Assembly: GCF_030409055.1 (NCBI RefSeq)
Contig: NZ_CP116619.1
Span: 1,707,628 to 1,771,627 of the forward strand
Origin: Trichocoleus desertorum NBK24
Lineage (GTDB): Bacteria; Cyanobacteriota; Cyanobacteriia; FACHB-46
Length of the DNA stretch: 64,000 bases
Direction: 5' to 3'
Both the position numbers and the translations under genes were made by a program. The notes beneath the pieces were generated by a model that worked only from the letters and a program-made list of their open reading frames with translations, was not told the origin of the DNA and ran no database searches. Shown in pieces: positions 37,234 to 46,694 of this stretch; positions within the stretch are counted from its first letter, which is position 1, and each line of letters starts with the position of its first letter.

Positions 37234-37737
37234 TCAAGTTGTCTGGTTAGGAAGAAACTTTAACGAAACTCCGTTCATGCAGTAGCGCTGACCCGTAGGC
37301 CGAGGGCCATCATCAAACACATGACCCAGATGACCTCCACAACGGTGGCAATGTACCTCCACTCGGGTCATAAACCAAGACTTATCAGTGGTAGTGGCGA
37401 TCGCATCCTCAATCGGAGCGTAGAAGCTAGGCCAACCCGTACGGCTATCAAACTTAGTTTCGGAAGTAAATAGTGGCAGTTCACAAGCAGCGCAGACATA
37501 GGTGCCCTGGCCATACTGCTTATCCAGTGGGCTAGTGCCAGCCCGTTCTGTTCCATGCTGACGCAGCACTTGAAACTGTTCCGGCGTCAAAATCTGCCGC
37601 CACTCTGCCTCGGTTTTAGTAATTTCAAAGTTTTCGTTGGTCGTTGTCATAGCGCTTGAGTTCCCGCGTAAAAAAGATAAGCTCCAGGCTGAGCCAACAA
37701 TTGCTGCACCCGCCCAGATAAAGTTTCGTCTCTTCAT
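37234..37737 (-). CDS. msrB: Peptide-methionine (R)-S-oxide reductase, probably exported
   Basis: The 167-residue enzyme reduces methionine-R-sulfoxide in proteins. It has the two zinc CXXC pairs (CAACELPLF and CHRCGGHLGHVF), the GWPSFYAP block and the catalytic Cys in RYCMNGVSLKF. The N-terminus MKRRNFIWAGAAIVGSAW looks like a twin-arginine signal, followed by a short linker, so the enzyme probably works outside the cytosol. Most MsrB proteins lack such a leader. Confidence 0.92.
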   Translation of the reverse strand: MKRRNFIWAGAAIVGSAWSLSFLRGNSSAMTTTNENFEITKTEAEWRQILTPEQFQVLRQHGTERAGTSPLDKQYGQGTYVCAACELPLFTSETKFDSRTGWPSFYAPIEDAIATTTDKSWFMTRVEVHCHRCGGHLGHVFDDGPRPTGQRYCMNGVSLKFLPNQTT

Positions 37738-37794
37738 TTATCCATTATGAAGTTTGCAAGGCAGCTAAGTAGTCAGCCAACCCTAACTTGCAAC

Positions 37795-37872
37795 TTTTTG
37801 GAGAAGGTCTGAGGGACAGTTACGTCTCCCAGCGGAGGCCTCAGTGGAGATTTAGGAGCAGGTGCCTCCAAG
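37795..37872 (-). repeat. Dispersed GC-rich palindromic repeat, copy 2 (divergent)
   Basis: Read on the reverse strand this follows the same order as the copies at 27.3, 40.3 and 47.9 kb (CTTGGAGGC..., CTGTCCCTCAGACCTTCTCC), with many substitutions and about 12 extra bases in the middle. It sits between msrB and the ABC transporter genes. Confidence 0.6.
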
Positions 37873-37974
37873 AGCTTCGGTTCTAGGCTGTGCCTAGACA
37901 AAAATTCTTCACTGTACGCTAGGGTGAAGTTGTAGTCAGCTCAAGTTCTACCAAGCCCTTTGTGAGGTCACAGC

Positions 37975-39192
37975 ATGGATTCGCTAGAAAGCGTCAAGAT
38001 GGCCGTTACTACTCTTACTGCCAACAAGCTGCGAAGTAGCCTAACCATGCTCGGTATCATTATCGGCAATGCTTCCGTAATTGCAATGGTAGGCATTGGG
38101 CAGGGAGCCCAAAAGTACGCTGCCGAGCAGTTTGAATCCTTAGGGCCGAACGTGTTGTTCATTGTGCCTGGGTCGAGAGAAGCCCAGCGCTCCACCTTTG
38201 AAGTTCCCAAAACGTTAGTTCTTGCTGATGCCAGAGCGATCGCGACTCAAGTGCCTTCTGTCAATGCCGTTGCGCCGCAAATCAACAGCCAGCAGTTAGT
38301 CACTTATCTGAATAAGAACACCAACTCCATCATTATTGGTACGACACCAGAGTTCCTTACCGCCCGTGACTTTAATGTGGCGCAAGGACGATTTATCAGC
38401 GAACTAGATTTAGAACGTAACAACCAAGTCGTTGCCCTTGGCGCAGAAATTGCCGAAAAACTGTTTGGCAGCGAAGAGGCTGTTGGCAAACAGATTCGGA
38501 TTAAAAATGTCAGCTTTCAGGTGATTGGGGTGATGGAAGCGAAAGGAGCCTTTCTGGGCAATAACCAGGACGACACACTCTATATTCCGCTAACCACCAT
38601 GTCCAGCCGCATTGTGGGGCGTACCTCTCCCTACGGTATCGACTTAACCTTCATTGTCGCCTCGGCCAAAAACGAGAAAAGTGTGGAAGCCGCCCAGTTT
38701 CAGATCACCAATTTGCTGAGATTGCGACATAAAATCGCTGGAGATGATGACTTTACGGTGCAAACGCAAAAAGACGCCCTGAAAGTTGTGGGCAATGTCA
38801 CTGGAGCGCTGACCATTATGCTAGCGGCGATCGCAGGAATTTCCCTCTTTGTCGGTGGCGTGGGCATCATGAACATCATGCTGGTGTCCGTGCGAGAGCG
38901 CACCCATGAAATTGGCCTCCGCAAAGCCATTGGCGCAACCCAGCAAGACATCTTGATTCAGTTCATGATCGAATCAGTGATTTTAGCTGCTCTAGGAGGC
39001 GCGATCGGCACCCTAATCGGAGTTGGTGGTATTGGGTTAGTGGGTGCAGTTACTCCCTTAAAAGCGGGCGTTTCCCCGGTCGCAATTCTGGTTGCCGTTG
39101 GCGTTTCGGGGGGCATCGGCTTGTTCTTTGGAGTTGTGCCTGCGCGTCAAGCCGCTAAACTAGACCCCATCGTCGCGCTGAGAAGTGCATAA
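37975..39192 (+). CDS. MacB/FtsX-like ABC transporter permease
   Basis: The 405-residue permease has a first transmembrane helix (about 20-40, with LRSSLTMLGIIIGNASVIAM), a large extracytoplasmic MacB_PCD domain (about 45-260) and three C-terminal helices of the FtsX core (about 280-390) including VGGVGIMNIMLVSVRERTHE and GLRKAIGA. It pairs with the ATPase gene 46 bases downstream. MacB-like systems use ATP to drive an outer-membrane/periplasmic conduit; the usual membrane fusion partner (MacA/HlyD) is not next to it. The substrate is unknown. Confidence 0.9.
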   Translation: MDSLESVKMAVTTLTANKLRSSLTMLGIIIGNASVIAMVGIGQGAQKYAAEQFESLGPNVLFIVPGSREAQRSTFEVPKTLVLADARAIATQVPSVNAVAPQINSQQLVTYLNKNTNSIIIGTTPEFLTARDFNVAQGRFISELDLERNNQVVALGAEIAEKLFGSEEAVGKQIRIKNVSFQVIGVMEAKGAFLGNNQDDTLYIPLTTMSSRIVGRTSPYGIDLTFIVASAKNEKSVEAAQFQITNLLRLRHKIAGDDDFTVQTQKDALKVVGNVTGALTIMLAAIAGISLFVGGVGIMNIMLVSVRERTHEIGLRKAIGATQQDILIQFMIESVILAALGGAIGTLIGVGGIGLVGAVTPLKAGVSPVAILVAVGVSGGIGLFFGVVPARQAAKLDPIVALRSA

Positions 39193-39238
39193 AGAAGTGC
39201 CTAAGAAAAGTGCTTAAGGAGTTGTAGGAGCGATCGCC

Positions 39239-39958
39239 ATGCCCACCTCAGTCATTATTCGCTTAGAAAATATTGCGAAAACCTACGGCTCCGGCGAAAC
39301 CGAAGTCCGAGCTTTGGCAGATGTAGACTTAGTGATTGAAAAAGGAGAATATTGCTCCATCATGGGCGCTTCCGGTTCGGGGAAATCTACCATGATGAAC
39401 ATGATTGGTTGCTTAGATCGCCCCACCTTAGGCAGTTACTACCTCGATGGCGTTGATGTCTCCCGCCTTAACGATTCAGAATTGGCCCATATCCGCAATC
39501 GCAAGATTGGGTTTGTTTTCCAGCAATTCCATTTACTCCAGCAACTCAGCGCTTTAGAGAATGTAATGCTGCCGATGGTCTATGCCAACGTTCCCAACGA
39601 CGAACGCCGCGATCGCGCCGCAGAAGCCCTGCAACGAGTGGGGCTAGGGAACCGCATGAACAACAAACCCAACCAACTTTCTGGTGGACAACAACAACGA
39701 GTCGCCATTGCTCGCGCGATCGTCAATCGTCCCGTCTTGCTCTTAGCCGATGAACCCACAGGTGCACTCGACACCCGCACCACCAAAGAAGTGATGGACA
39801 TCTTCACTGAACTCAACACCAGTGGCATCACCATCGTCATTGTCACCCATGAACCCGATGTTGCCCGACTCACCAAACGCATCGTCTGGTTCCGAGACGG
39901 CCAAGTGCTGCATTCCCACTTACAACCCGAAGAACTCGGCCAAGTTGCAGCCGCATAA
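39239..39958 (+). CDS. MacB/LolD-like ABC transporter ATPase
   Basis: The 239-residue ATPase shows Walker A (GASGSGKST), the Q-loop FVFQQFHLL, the ABC signature NQLSGGQQQRVAIARAIVNR, Walker B (LLLADEPTGALD) and the H-loop IVTHEP. It energises the permease encoded just upstream. Between the two genes lies a threefold near-repeat of AAGTGC-TAAG, including the permease stop. It could be a macrolide-type or lipoprotein-type exporter. Confidence 0.93.
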   Translation: MPTSVIIRLENIAKTYGSGETEVRALADVDLVIEKGEYCSIMGASGSGKSTMMNMIGCLDRPTLGSYYLDGVDVSRLNDSELAHIRNRKIGFVFQQFHLLQQLSALENVMLPMVYANVPNDERRDRAAEALQRVGLGNRMNNKPNQLSGGQQQRVAIARAIVNRPVLLLADEPTGALDTRTTKEVMDIFTELNTSGITIVIVTHEPDVARLTKRIVWFRDGQVLHSHLQPEELGQVAAA

Positions 39959-40094
39959 CCCTAATTCGTAATCGAGTTGCTAGCAGACTCAGCAATTTAA
40001 ATAATTATTACGCCGCCCTTAATAAGACGGATGGCTTGAAGTTTGAGGGAAAACTGAAATTGAGGATGCCAGTTCTTTTTAGGTACGTTCCACC

Positions 40095-40313
40095 ATGTTT
40101 CGCAAACTGCCAATCCCCTTCATTTTGCTAGTCGCCATTTTATTCGTAGCGCTGGGCGACAGCTTTCTGCCCCAACCCCTGAGTGGAGCCAGCCTCAGCA
40201 CTCGTACTGCTCTGAACTCCGCGATCGCAGGCATCTTTCCTTCCTGGCGACCCAAAACCAAACCCTACGAACGCACCGAAAAATCCCTAGAACAAGAACA
40301 AAGCGCTCCCTAA
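40095..40313 (+). CDS. Small membrane-anchored protein, 72 residues
   Basis: The product has one N-terminal hydrophobic helix (IPFILLVAILFVALGDSFL, about 7-25) that may be a signal anchor, followed by a polar, basic tail with PSWRPKTKPYERTEKSLEQE. The topology could place the tail outside the cytosol. No family is recognised. Proximity to the ABC genes (136 bases) is the only context. Confidence 0.6.
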   Translation: MFRKLPIPFILLVAILFVALGDSFLPQPLSGASLSTRTALNSAIAGIFPSWRPKTKPYERTEKSLEQEQSAP

Positions 40314-40317
40314 ACCC

Positions 40318-40383
40318 TTTTGGAGGGGGTCTGGGGGACGCAACCGTCCCTCAGCGGGGGTTTGGGGGCAGGTTGCCCCCAAG
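40318..40383 (-). repeat. Dispersed GC-rich palindromic repeat, copy 3
   Basis: This copy is almost identical, on the reverse strand, to those at 27256 and 47847. Its stems are TTGGGGGC with GCCCCCAA and GGGACGGTTGCGTCCC. It occupies nearly the entire 81-base gap between the small membrane protein gene and the convergent ilvC. Confidence 0.85.
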
Positions 40384-40394
40384 TCTTCCTACAA

Positions 40395-41456
<1,062 letters not shown>

Positions 41457-41593
41457 TTAGGGTCGTTGCGAATCCAGGCAGTCAGAAGAAAAAATCCGCG
41501 AAGGTAAGCGGTTTATTTTAGCTTGAAAAGGAAAAATACTCTAAAGTAATAGGATTAAGGAGTGTCATCTCTTTAGGAGGACTGCTGGAAACA

Positions 41594-41722
41594 ATGCCTA
41601 AGCTTGTCATATTCGACGCAATAATATCAATTACGGTTATGGTTCATTCCAGTGCTTACAAAACATGGAGACATGTAGCCAAGGAGGGATACTGTCCATT
41701 AGCCAGGATTAGGTTGTTCTAA
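41594..41722 (+). CDS. Candidate small protein in AT-rich spacer, 42 residues
   Basis: An ATG at 41594 opens a 42-codon frame (MPKLVIFDAIISITVMVHSS, then a basic C-terminus with AYKTWRHVAKEGYC). A GGAGG-like site (41575-41580) is 13 bases before it, rather far. The rest of 41391-42049 contains no other supported gene and is AT-rich. Homology is unknown. Confidence 0.2.
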   Translation: MPKLVIFDAIISITVMVHSSAYKTWRHVAKEGYCPLARIRLF

Positions 41723-42049
41723 GCTCTCCAAGGTTCCCGAGTTCGCTAAGGTGCTAGAGTATTTAACTCGAGCAAACAATGTAAACTATTCTACACTTTT
41801 TCTTAACTTTACAGACCTTGCAAAGGTATAAATCTTGAATTAAAAATCAGTTATATCCTTTCCCGTCAGGAATCCGACAAGGTTAAATACAAGAAAGGAC
41901 TTGAAAGTTTCAAGTAGTCAAAAAAGTCTTGGTCAGACGTATAACACCAAGCAAATTATAGGAATATAAATAAAGGCTTACTAGGGAAAATCGAGAGTTG
42001 TTCTTAATTGAGATTAAGCCATCAGCTAGATATTCGAGTGAAGCATGAA

Positions 42050-43408
42050 ATGAAAAACAAAACACTAGAAGAAATGGCAAAACGCTTAGTTTGGTGGGGT
42101 AGTAGCTTCATCGATCCTAGAATTCAGCTACTTGAGGAACCAAGAAGGGGCGGAAAGTATCGATGTAGTCAACTGATTTGGATATTTCAAAAACTGCTTC
42201 CAACTAAATTTAGTAAAGTCAGAGGTGATGCAATCGATATATTTTCAGAAAAAAAAGACAAGAACTGTGTTTACTTCTTAAATATTAGTGCTCCAAAAGA
42301 ACAAATGCTAGATGGTTACTGCAAGGAGCGCAAGCTGATGACCGTTTATGAGAGAATTCCTGAGCGAATTCGATCTTTACTAAGAAGAGGAGAGTGCACT
42401 TTAGTACTAGAAGCTGCGAATGAGGGATATCTTTTCTCTATCCCTTACGGGATGGCAATTCATGATCTGATTGACAAAATTGGATGTCAACCTCAACAGG
42501 TAATCTATGCGACCCAGAATCATTTTTATTCAGATAGATATAATAACTGGTGCAATTGCAATAACATTTCAGAGAATAATAGAATTAGGGTTGTAGTCAC
42601 TCACGTAAATTTACTTTTAATGGTGATTAAATATGGATTAGCAAAAAAGAAGATTTGGAGTTTAGACAAAAAAAACTTCCTATCAAGATTAAGACCCCAG
42701 AAGTGGCTTTGCCTAAATAATCTTCCTAAGGGACATAGAACGGTTCTACTTTATAAGATGATTGAGAGGAACTTGATACAACAAGGAAGCTTTTCTTTCA
42801 ATCACAAATTAAATTCAGGCATCACCGATTTAGGCTCTCTTACCGAGGAAATTAAATCATTTCTTCCTTTAGAAACTACTGAATCTATTCTTGAAATTAT
42901 TCATGAGCTTGACAAAGGTTTGCCGATGCATTTAGATTTGGCAGATCGAAGTCTAGTCAATTCTATGGGCAGAGGGGATGTGCTTGAGATTGAGAAGTCA
43001 TTGTACGCAAACTCGTATTTCTCAATAGTGACAGAAAGTGATTTCCATCAAGAGAATGATTCTTTGCGATTCACAGAAAAAGCTCTAAAGCCTCTATTAG
43101 GAATGCATCCTTTTTTGATTTTTGGCAGTCCAGGAGTTTTAGAGCTAATACGAAACTTAGGTTTCAGAACTTTTGATAATTTTGTTAATGAGAGCTATGA
43201 CAGTGTTAGGAATCCAAATGAAAGATTTGATTTAATCTTTGAGCAAATTGAATACTTATGTTCGTTGACTACTGAAGAGTTACATGAGCGATACTCAGCA
43301 TCATTTGAAACCCTAACGTATAATTACACTCATTTTCTCAACCACATGCCTGATTGGGGCAGAAAACACATTCTGACTGATTTTTTGCCAATACTTCAAC
43401 AGAGATAG
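42050..43408 (+). CDS. Glycosyltransferase-like protein in AT-rich island
   Basis: The 452-residue product (ATG 42050; TTG 42008 would add 14) has no signal peptide. Residues about 70-215 are alpha/beta and contain LVLEAANEGYLFSIPYGM and VIYATQNHFYSDRYNNWC. The C-terminal third includes SYFSIVTESDF, RFTEKALKPLLGMHPFLIFG, SPGVLELIRNLGFRTFD and FVNESYDSV, a block I know from uncharacterised glycosyltransferase-like proteins of phages and polysaccharide loci; this is recall, not proof. Base composition is far more AT-rich than neighbours and HIP1 octamers are absent. IS elements lie immediately downstream. The gene may be horizontally acquired and could act on a surface glycan or a nucleotide sugar. 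Confidence 0.55.
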   Translation: MKNKTLEEMAKRLVWWGSSFIDPRIQLLEEPRRGGKYRCSQLIWIFQKLLPTKFSKVRGDAIDIFSEKKDKNCVYFLNISAPKEQMLDGYCKERKLMTVYERIPERIRSLLRRGECTLVLEAANEGYLFSIPYGMAIHDLIDKIGCQPQQVIYATQNHFYSDRYNNWCNCNNISENNRIRVVVTHVNLLLMVIKYGLAKKKIWSLDKKNFLSRLRPQKWLCLNNLPKGHRTVLLYKMIERNLIQQGSFSFNHKLNSGITDLGSLTEEIKSFLPLETTESILEIIHELDKGLPMHLDLADRSLVNSMGRGDVLEIEKSLYANSYFSIVTESDFHQENDSLRFTEKALKPLLGMHPFLIFGSPGVLELIRNLGFRTFDNFVNESYDSVRNPNERFDLIFEQIEYLCSLTTEELHERYSASFETLTYNYTHFLNHMPDWGRKHILTDFLPILQQR

Positions 43409-43479
43409 AACATAAACTTTGGAGTTGAGTTATAGAGTAAGTCTTAGAGGGTGTTTAAAAAGTTGTAACGAGTCAAAGT

Positions 43480-44036
43480 TTACGCCAATCGCTTGACCAT
43501 TATCCGAATCATTGCCAGATAGATTAATGTCTCTGAGGTCTCTGGCAATAACTCATAGTCACGCACTAGACGACGACAGTGCATCAACCAACCGAATGTC
43601 CGCTCCACCACCCATCGCTTTTTGAGCAGCACGAACCCCTTGGTTTGTTCAGGTCGCAGCACCACTTGGATAATCCAACGGCAAACGTCCATCACCCACA
43701 TTAGGAACGGTGCGCCATCAAAGCCACCATCGACCCAAATGGTGGTTAGACGAAACCCAGCTTTGTCCATCCGTTTGACCCGCTTGAGTACCCGTTTGCC
43801 CCCTGCTCGTTCTCCCACACTGGCAGCAGTCACGAACACACGCAGCACCAGTCCCAAGGTATCGACACTGATAAACCGCTTGCGCCCCTTGATCACTTTG
43901 CCACTGTCAAATCCCACCTGTTCGCTCACCCCTGCCGCCGTTTTGACACTTTGCGAGTCGAGGATCGCTTCAGAGGGACTGGGCTGGCGATCCACTTCGA
44001 TGCGCGTCCACTCACGTAAGCGGTCATGAATCACAA
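43480..44036 (-). pseudogene. IS5 transposase, C-terminal part, cut by IS4-type insertion
   Basis: The segment reads VIHDRLREWTRIEV, then ILDSQSVKTAAG (first Asp), TTIWVDGGFDGAPF (second Asp) and VVERTFGWLMHCRRLVRDYE (Glu), the DDE core of IS5-family enzymes, and ends MIRIMVKRLA. The reading frame is intact and joins in frame with the N-terminal part at 45305-45548 once the inserted IS is removed. It is therefore disrupted only by that insertion. Confidence 0.85.
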
Positions 44037-44095
44037 ACTCAGGGGGTAACAGAAAGCTTGAAGCAGATGTGTAGCAGGGGCAAGAGCCGCGAAAC

Positions 44096-44133
44096 AAAAA
44101 AAAAAATAGGCTTGCTACTTGACCACAAGCCTA
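44096..44133 (-). terminator. Reverse-strand terminator-like hairpin near the IS4-type left end
   Basis: TAGGCTTG (44107-44114) and CAAGCCTA (44126-44133) are exact inverted repeats. Eleven A residues (44096-44106) precede on the plus strand, so the reverse transcript would have a perfect stem and U-run. On the plus strand the stem ends only ten bases before the transposase ATG. Confidence 0.6.
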
Positions 44134-44142
44134 CCCCTAAAA

Positions 44143-45285
44143 ATGCTGCCTCTATTCTACCAAGCTCACCTCCAACAGTGCCTCAGTCCTCGCCATTACT
44201 TACTTGTGAATCTGCTGGTGTTGCTATTGCAATGGCATAAACAAGTGCGCCTCGAAAGACTTGCGACCACCTTGCCTCTACCGATTCAATTCGAGGGTCG
44301 TCGCCGCTGTTTCCCACGCTTGTTTTCGACCCCTCAGTTGCCAATTGATACCTTCTGGTTGCCCTTAGTCGGCTACTTGCTATCTTGCCAATCCCGAGGC
44401 GGACAACCTCTTTTCTTGGTCCTCGACCGCACGCAGTGGCAAGGGGTGAATGTGCTGATGGCGAGTGTGATTTATCGAGGGCGGGCTCTGCCCTTGTACT
44501 GGCAGTTCTTGTCGCATTCTGGAAGTTCGGGCTTAGCGCAACAACAAGCGGTTTTGCGCCCACTTTTAGCGCTACTCAAGCCTTATCAAGTCGTGGTCTT
44601 AGGGGACCGGGAATTCTGCTCGGTGCATCTAGCGCAATGGTTGGGCCAAGAACAGCTCAGCTTCTGTTTACGCTTACGCTGTAACGAGTACGTTCAAGAT
44701 GAAACGGGTTTGGTTGAGCAACTCCAACACCTGGGATTAAAACCCGGTCAATCGCGCTTTTTCGAGCAGGTGAGGGTGACGAAACAAGGGGGTCTGGGAT
44801 TGTTTAATGTGGCTTGCTATTGGAAACGAGCATATCGAGGCCATTGCGAGAAAAGTGCTTGGTTTCTCTTAACCAATCTGCCCTCTTTAGGTGCTGCTGT
44901 GACGGCTTATCAACATCGCATGGGCATCGAAGCTTTCTTTCGTGACTACAAAAGTGGAGGGTATCAAGTCGAATCCACTCGTCTCAATCCTCAGCGCTTA
45001 TCAGGTTTATTTGTTCTCTTAGCCCTTGCTTATACCAGTGCAGTCATTCAAGGCCATGAAGTTCGCACTCAAGGCTTAGCTAGCTATATTTGTCGAGCCA
45101 AAGAAGGACGAAGAATGCGTCGCAGACATAGCGATTTTTGGATAGGTTTGTATGCTCAAGCTTGGTTGGAAGGGATGGATTTAGCCACCGATTGGGTAGA
45201 GTCTTGGATGCAGCTTAGTGGCAATAAGCAATCCTATCTTCAGCGAGGACTAGACGCTGCTTCCCGCCTCCAGTCCTTGTTCTAG
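44143..45285 (+). CDS. IS4-family transposase
   Basis: The product (about 380 residues from ATG 44143; TTG 44119 is a longer alternative) has the DDE catalytic residues in LFLVLDRTQWQ (Asp), VVVLGDREFCS (Asp) and HRMGIEAFFRDYKSGGYQVE (Glu and the YREK-type motif). Length fits the IS4 family. The terminal repeats of the element are intact, so it may be functional. Confidence 0.87.
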   Translation: MLPLFYQAHLQQCLSPRHYLLVNLLVLLLQWHKQVRLERLATTLPLPIQFEGRRRCFPRLFSTPQLPIDTFWLPLVGYLLSCQSRGGQPLFLVLDRTQWQGVNVLMASVIYRGRALPLYWQFLSHSGSSGLAQQQAVLRPLLALLKPYQVVVLGDREFCSVHLAQWLGQEQLSFCLRLRCNEYVQDETGLVEQLQHLGLKPGQSRFFEQVRVTKQGGLGLFNVACYWKRAYRGHCEKSAWFLLTNLPSLGAAVTAYQHRMGIEAFFRDYKSGGYQVESTRLNPQRLSGLFVLLALAYTSAVIQGHEVRTQGLASYICRAKEGRRMRRRHSDFWIGLYAQAWLEGMDLATDWVESWMQLSGNKQSYLQRGLDAASRLQSLF

Positions 45286-45304
45286 CCTTCTTGTTACCCC
45301 CTGA

Positions 45305-45548
45305 GAATCACAATCCAAGTGCCGTCCTTGCGCCAGTTGCGAAAATAGGTATACACCGTCTGCCATGCCGGAAAGTCTCCCGGCAACGCTCGCCAACGAC
45401 ACCCCTCGACTAGGACGTAGAAGATGGCATTGAGAACTGCCCACATCTCGATGCTGCGTGGGCGACCACCGGGTTTTGCTTCTGGAATCAGGTCACTGAG
45501 AAATTCGTATTCGGCACGGGTCAGATTACTGGGATAGGATTTACCCAT
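45305..45548 (-). pseudogene. IS5 transposase, N-terminal part
   Basis: From ATG 45548 the frame gives [20 protein letters not shown], then [20 protein letters not shown] and [13 protein letters not shown], a standard IS5-family N-terminal region. The IS4-type element enters just after this and ends the frame in its own end sequence. The remaining part is at 43480-44036. Confidence 0.85.
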
Positions 45549-45638
45549 CTAGCTCACTCGGTGCTGTGTTCTTTCGTATTCGCAGCTTACACTGAGTGAG
45601 CTTTTCTACTGTTTACCCGACTTTTCAAACACCCTCTA

Positions 45639-45830
45639 AGGCCACTAATCGCTTAACCATGAGATGAATCAAGGAGCCATAAATCATCGCCTCGCTTACC
45701 TCTGCATACGCCTTATGATCTTTATAGCTTCATCTAGCAACACGATTAGGACTTCAATCACGAATCCTTAAAAATCGACAATGACATGGCGTTTATGCCC
45801 TCTAACCCAGCTTGCGGGCCCAGCTCACCA
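45639..45830 (-). pseudogene. Degraded IS5-family transposase remnant
   Basis: On the reverse strand one frame reads DHKAYAEVSEAMIYGSLIHL, then MVKRLVA, like the end of an IS5 transposase. A nearby frame reads WVRGHKRHVIVDF, matching the GxKRHxxVD core that should lie well before it. The middle part is missing and the frames differ, so this is an old, internally deleted copy. The interrupted IS5 element abuts its right-hand end. No ends could be identified. Confidence 0.6.
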
Positions 45831-45913
45831 GGACAAACGCATGAAAAATCATCATAGAGTAGAGGTAGTATTTGGGGAGACAACTCTACGGCTTCTAAAG
45901 TACTTTTTATCTT

Positions 45914-46585
45914 ATGGCCCCTGTAGGCACTGCTATCTTCGACATCATTGGCACCTGCTTTAGCTTAGAGAAACCGCGTCAGCAACTAATAGAAATGGGG
46001 GCACCAGCTCAAGCCTTGGAACTGTGGTTTGCTCAAACCCTGAGGGATGCCTTTGCACTTTCGCATGCAGGAGGGTACTGCTCACTCAAACAGGTGCTAG
46101 AAGCAGAACTGCCTAGAACGCTGAAGCTCCTGGGGGTTGAGGCAAATGCAAAGCAACAAGCTCAGGCGATCGCTGCTTTCTCCCAACTAGAACTACAACC
46201 AGATGCCCTAGAAGCTTTTCAGAAACTATCTCAGGCGGGTTGGCAGCTAATTGCTTTAACCAATGGCAGTGAAGAGTCCACCCACAAACTCTTAGAGCAA
46301 TCGGGCAGCTTAGAATATTTTGCCAACGTTTTCTCCTGTGATGCCATCCAAAAAACTAAACCGCATCCAGAGGTCTATGCTTTGCCTCACCAGGAAATTT
46401 TAGGGGATGCCTGGATGATTGCAGCTCATGCTTGGGACATTGCAGGGGCAGCACGAGCTGGCTACAAAACGGCTTTTATCACTCAGCAAGAAGGCGACTA
46501 CTTAAGCGTTTATCCTAAGCCAGATGTAATTGCCAATAGCTTGCTAAGCGCTGTAGATCAGATGGTGCAACCTGTTTCTGCGTGA
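45914..46585 (+). CDS. HAD-superfamily hydrolase, haloacid dehalogenase type II-like
   Basis: The 223-residue protein has HAD motif I (nucleophile Asp in AIFDIIGTCF), motif II (LTNG, with Thr), motif III Lys in KTKPHPEVY and motif IV (AAHAWDIAGAARAGY). This pattern fits the (S)-2-haloacid dehalogenase type II group, but many such proteins are phosphatases. In motif I the second Asp typical of HAD phosphatases is absent (DIIGT), as in dehalogenases. The start region adjoins IS remnants and lacks a good ribosome site, so expression may depend on new upstream DNA. Confidence 0.78.
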   Translation: MAPVGTAIFDIIGTCFSLEKPRQQLIEMGAPAQALELWFAQTLRDAFALSHAGGYCSLKQVLEAELPRTLKLLGVEANAKQQAQAIAAFSQLELQPDALEAFQKLSQAGWQLIALTNGSEESTHKLLEQSGSLEYFANVFSCDAIQKTKPHPEVYALPHQEILGDAWMIAAHAWDIAGAARAGYKTAFITQQEGDYLSVYPKPDVIANSLLSAVDQMVQPVSA

Positions 46586-46627
46586 ACTACAAGCTAAGGG
46601 AGAAATAAGCGAAAAAGCTAAAAACAT

Positions 46628-46649
46628 AAAAAACCCCCTAGTTAGGGGG
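46628..46649 (-). terminator. Intrinsic terminator of the peptidoglycan-binding protein gene
   Basis: CCCCCT and AGGGGG (46634-46649) form a short stem, with six A residues to the left on the plus strand, so the reverse-strand transcript ends in a U-run. It lies 45 bases beyond the stop codon of the gene at 46695-47132. Confidence 0.75.
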
Positions 46650-46694
46650 ATGAGAGCAAGAAGTTCGTCACAAGGGTTCAGCTTAAGCAATTAC

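Larger units (their letters stand above)
44037..45304 (+). mobile_element. IS4-type insertion sequence nested in the IS5 element
   Basis: The element is about 1.27 kb. Its ends are inverted: ACTCAGGGGGTAACAGAA on the left and, read inward from the right, TCAGGGGGTAACAAGAA. A nine-base direct repeat GAATCACAA flanks it (44028-44036 and 45305-45313), marking target duplication. It carries a complete transposase gene at 44143-45285. Confidence 0.82.
43447..45636 (-). mobile_element. IS5-type (IS427-like) element, interrupted by another IS
   Basis: Inverted ends are GAGGGTGTTTAAAAAGTTG (left, 43447) and GAGGGTGTTTGAAAAGTCGG (right end, inverted, to 45636). TA dinucleotides flank it (43445-43446 and 45637-45638), as in the IS427 group. 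Without the inserted IS and its duplicated target the element would be about 913 bp and encode one continuous transposase frame on the reverse strand. Confidence 0.85.

Noticed and set aside
43480-45548. Programmed frameshift in the IS5-type transposase
   Set aside because: After removing the nested element the two parts join in the same frame, so no recoding is needed.
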